DNA of 6,307 nucleotides from an uncultured Oscillospiraceae bacterium (GTDB lineage: Bacteria; Bacillota; Clostridia; Oscillospirales; Oscillospiraceae), in the NCBI GenBank assembly GCA_900752285.1, contig CAADUW010000252.1, positions 1-6,307 of the forward strand, in the 5' to 3' direction. This document shows, in pieces, positions 6,110 through 6,307 of the stretch (position 1 is its first letter; each line of letters starts with the position of its first letter). The position numbers were made by a program, and so were the translations under genes. The notes beneath the pieces are model-generated. The model saw only the letters and a list, made by a program, of their open reading frames with translations, made no database searches and was not told the origin of the DNA.

Positions 6110-6136
6110 CTCCCTCCGTTTGCATAACGGGGGGAG
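6110..6136 (+). other. Stem-loop just after the last gene
   Basis: CTCCCTCCGTT (6110-6120) pairs with AACGGGGGGAG (6126-6136) around the loop TGCAT, an 11-pair stem with one G-U pair. No U-tract follows, so by itself it is not an intrinsic terminator. It may act as a 3' stabilising structure upstream of the real terminator. Confidence 0.6.
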
Positions 6137-6142
6137 TGAGAC

Positions 6143-6173
6143 TGTCAAAAAAGGGCTTTGCCCTTTTTTGACA
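6143..6173. terminator. Intrinsic terminator, symmetric (both strands)
   Basis: TGTCAAAAAAGGGC (6143-6156) is perfectly complementary to GCCCTTTTTTGACA (6160-6173) with a TTT loop. The GGGC/GCCC core is followed by six T residues (6164-6169) and preceded by six A residues (6147-6152). It can therefore terminate transcription from either side. It closes the operon 38 bases after the last stop. Confidence 0.88.
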
Positions 6174-6198
6174 AAAGGATTGCAGTCTGCCGCGCGCA

Positions 6199-6226
6199 CG
6201 ATTTGTACGCCTTGGCGTACAAATCG
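6199..6226. repeat. Perfect inverted repeat (hairpin)
   Basis: CGATTTGTACGCC (6199-6211) and GGCGTACAAATCG (6214-6226) are perfect inverted copies separated by TT; in RNA the loop would be CTTG. No T-tract follows. It is one of a chain of hairpins in the 6105-6307 region, which has no gene that I can support. Confidence 0.75.
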
Positions 6227-6238
6227 CACACTTGCAGC

Positions 6239-6286
6239 CTGATAGGTATTTTCTGTCAGGTACACGCCCCGACAGAAAATGATCAG
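6239..6286. repeat. Inverted repeat, two-part hairpin
   Basis: ATTTTCTGTC (6248-6257) pairs with GACAGAAAAT (6271-6280) around a 13-base loop. An outer stem CTGAT (6239-6243) / ATCAG (6282-6286) extends it across a small internal loop. Function is unknown. It lies beyond the operon terminator, so it may belong to the intergenic repeat or to the next gene's control region. Confidence 0.65.
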
Positions 6287-6307
6287 AATCCCTTTGCCGC
6301 CTGCGGG

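Noticed and set aside
5978..6265. Minus-strand open frame over the small gene and terminator
   Set aside because: It runs through a strong bidirectional terminator and hairpins, so it is very unlikely to be a real gene.

Overview
The window carries one compact, plus-strand operon for an oligopeptide/dipeptide-type ABC importer (Opp/Dpp family). It suggests a moderately GC-rich Gram-positive of the Clostridia, most likely a gut member of the Oscillospirales. The reasons are strong AGGAGG-type ribosome binding sites, a heavy bias to GGC, AAG, CTG and ACC codons, an AT-rich promoter island in otherwise GC-rich DNA, and hairpin-dense intergenic DNA. The lineage is inferred from style, not from a marker gene.

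Layout. Bases 1-356 hold no convincing gene. They contain a G-run cluster (137-173), an AT-rich promoter (TTGATT-17-TAAAAT with an overlapping TATAAT, 257-293), a leader hairpin (301-338) and a ribosome binding site. Five genes follow with little or no spacing: oppB (357-1385), oppC (1402-3345), oppD (3345-4373), oppF (4348-5934) and a previously uncalled 56-residue single-span membrane protein (5934-6104). A hairpin and then a strong intrinsic terminator (6143-6173) close the operon. The remaining bases to 6307 hold two more large hairpins and no gene.

How it works. OppB and OppC would form the membrane channel, and OppD and OppF the ATPase pair. Both ATPases keep Walker A, Q-loop, signature, Walker B and H-loop, plus the C-terminal HPY segment and a four-cysteine motif of the kind that binds an iron-sulfur cluster in this family. 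No substrate-binding protein is encoded in the operon as seen here.

What is unusual. OppC is 647 residues, about twice the family length. Between TM1 and the GTDDMGRD segment it carries about 330 residues that read as seven RCC1-type blades, i.e. a whole beta-propeller predicted to sit outside the cell. OppF is also enlarged, with about 180 residues of mainly helical, partly coiled-coil sequence between Walker A and the Q-loop. Together with the co-translated small membrane protein, this looks like a structurally elaborated variant of the peptide importer, and it is the main object of interest here.
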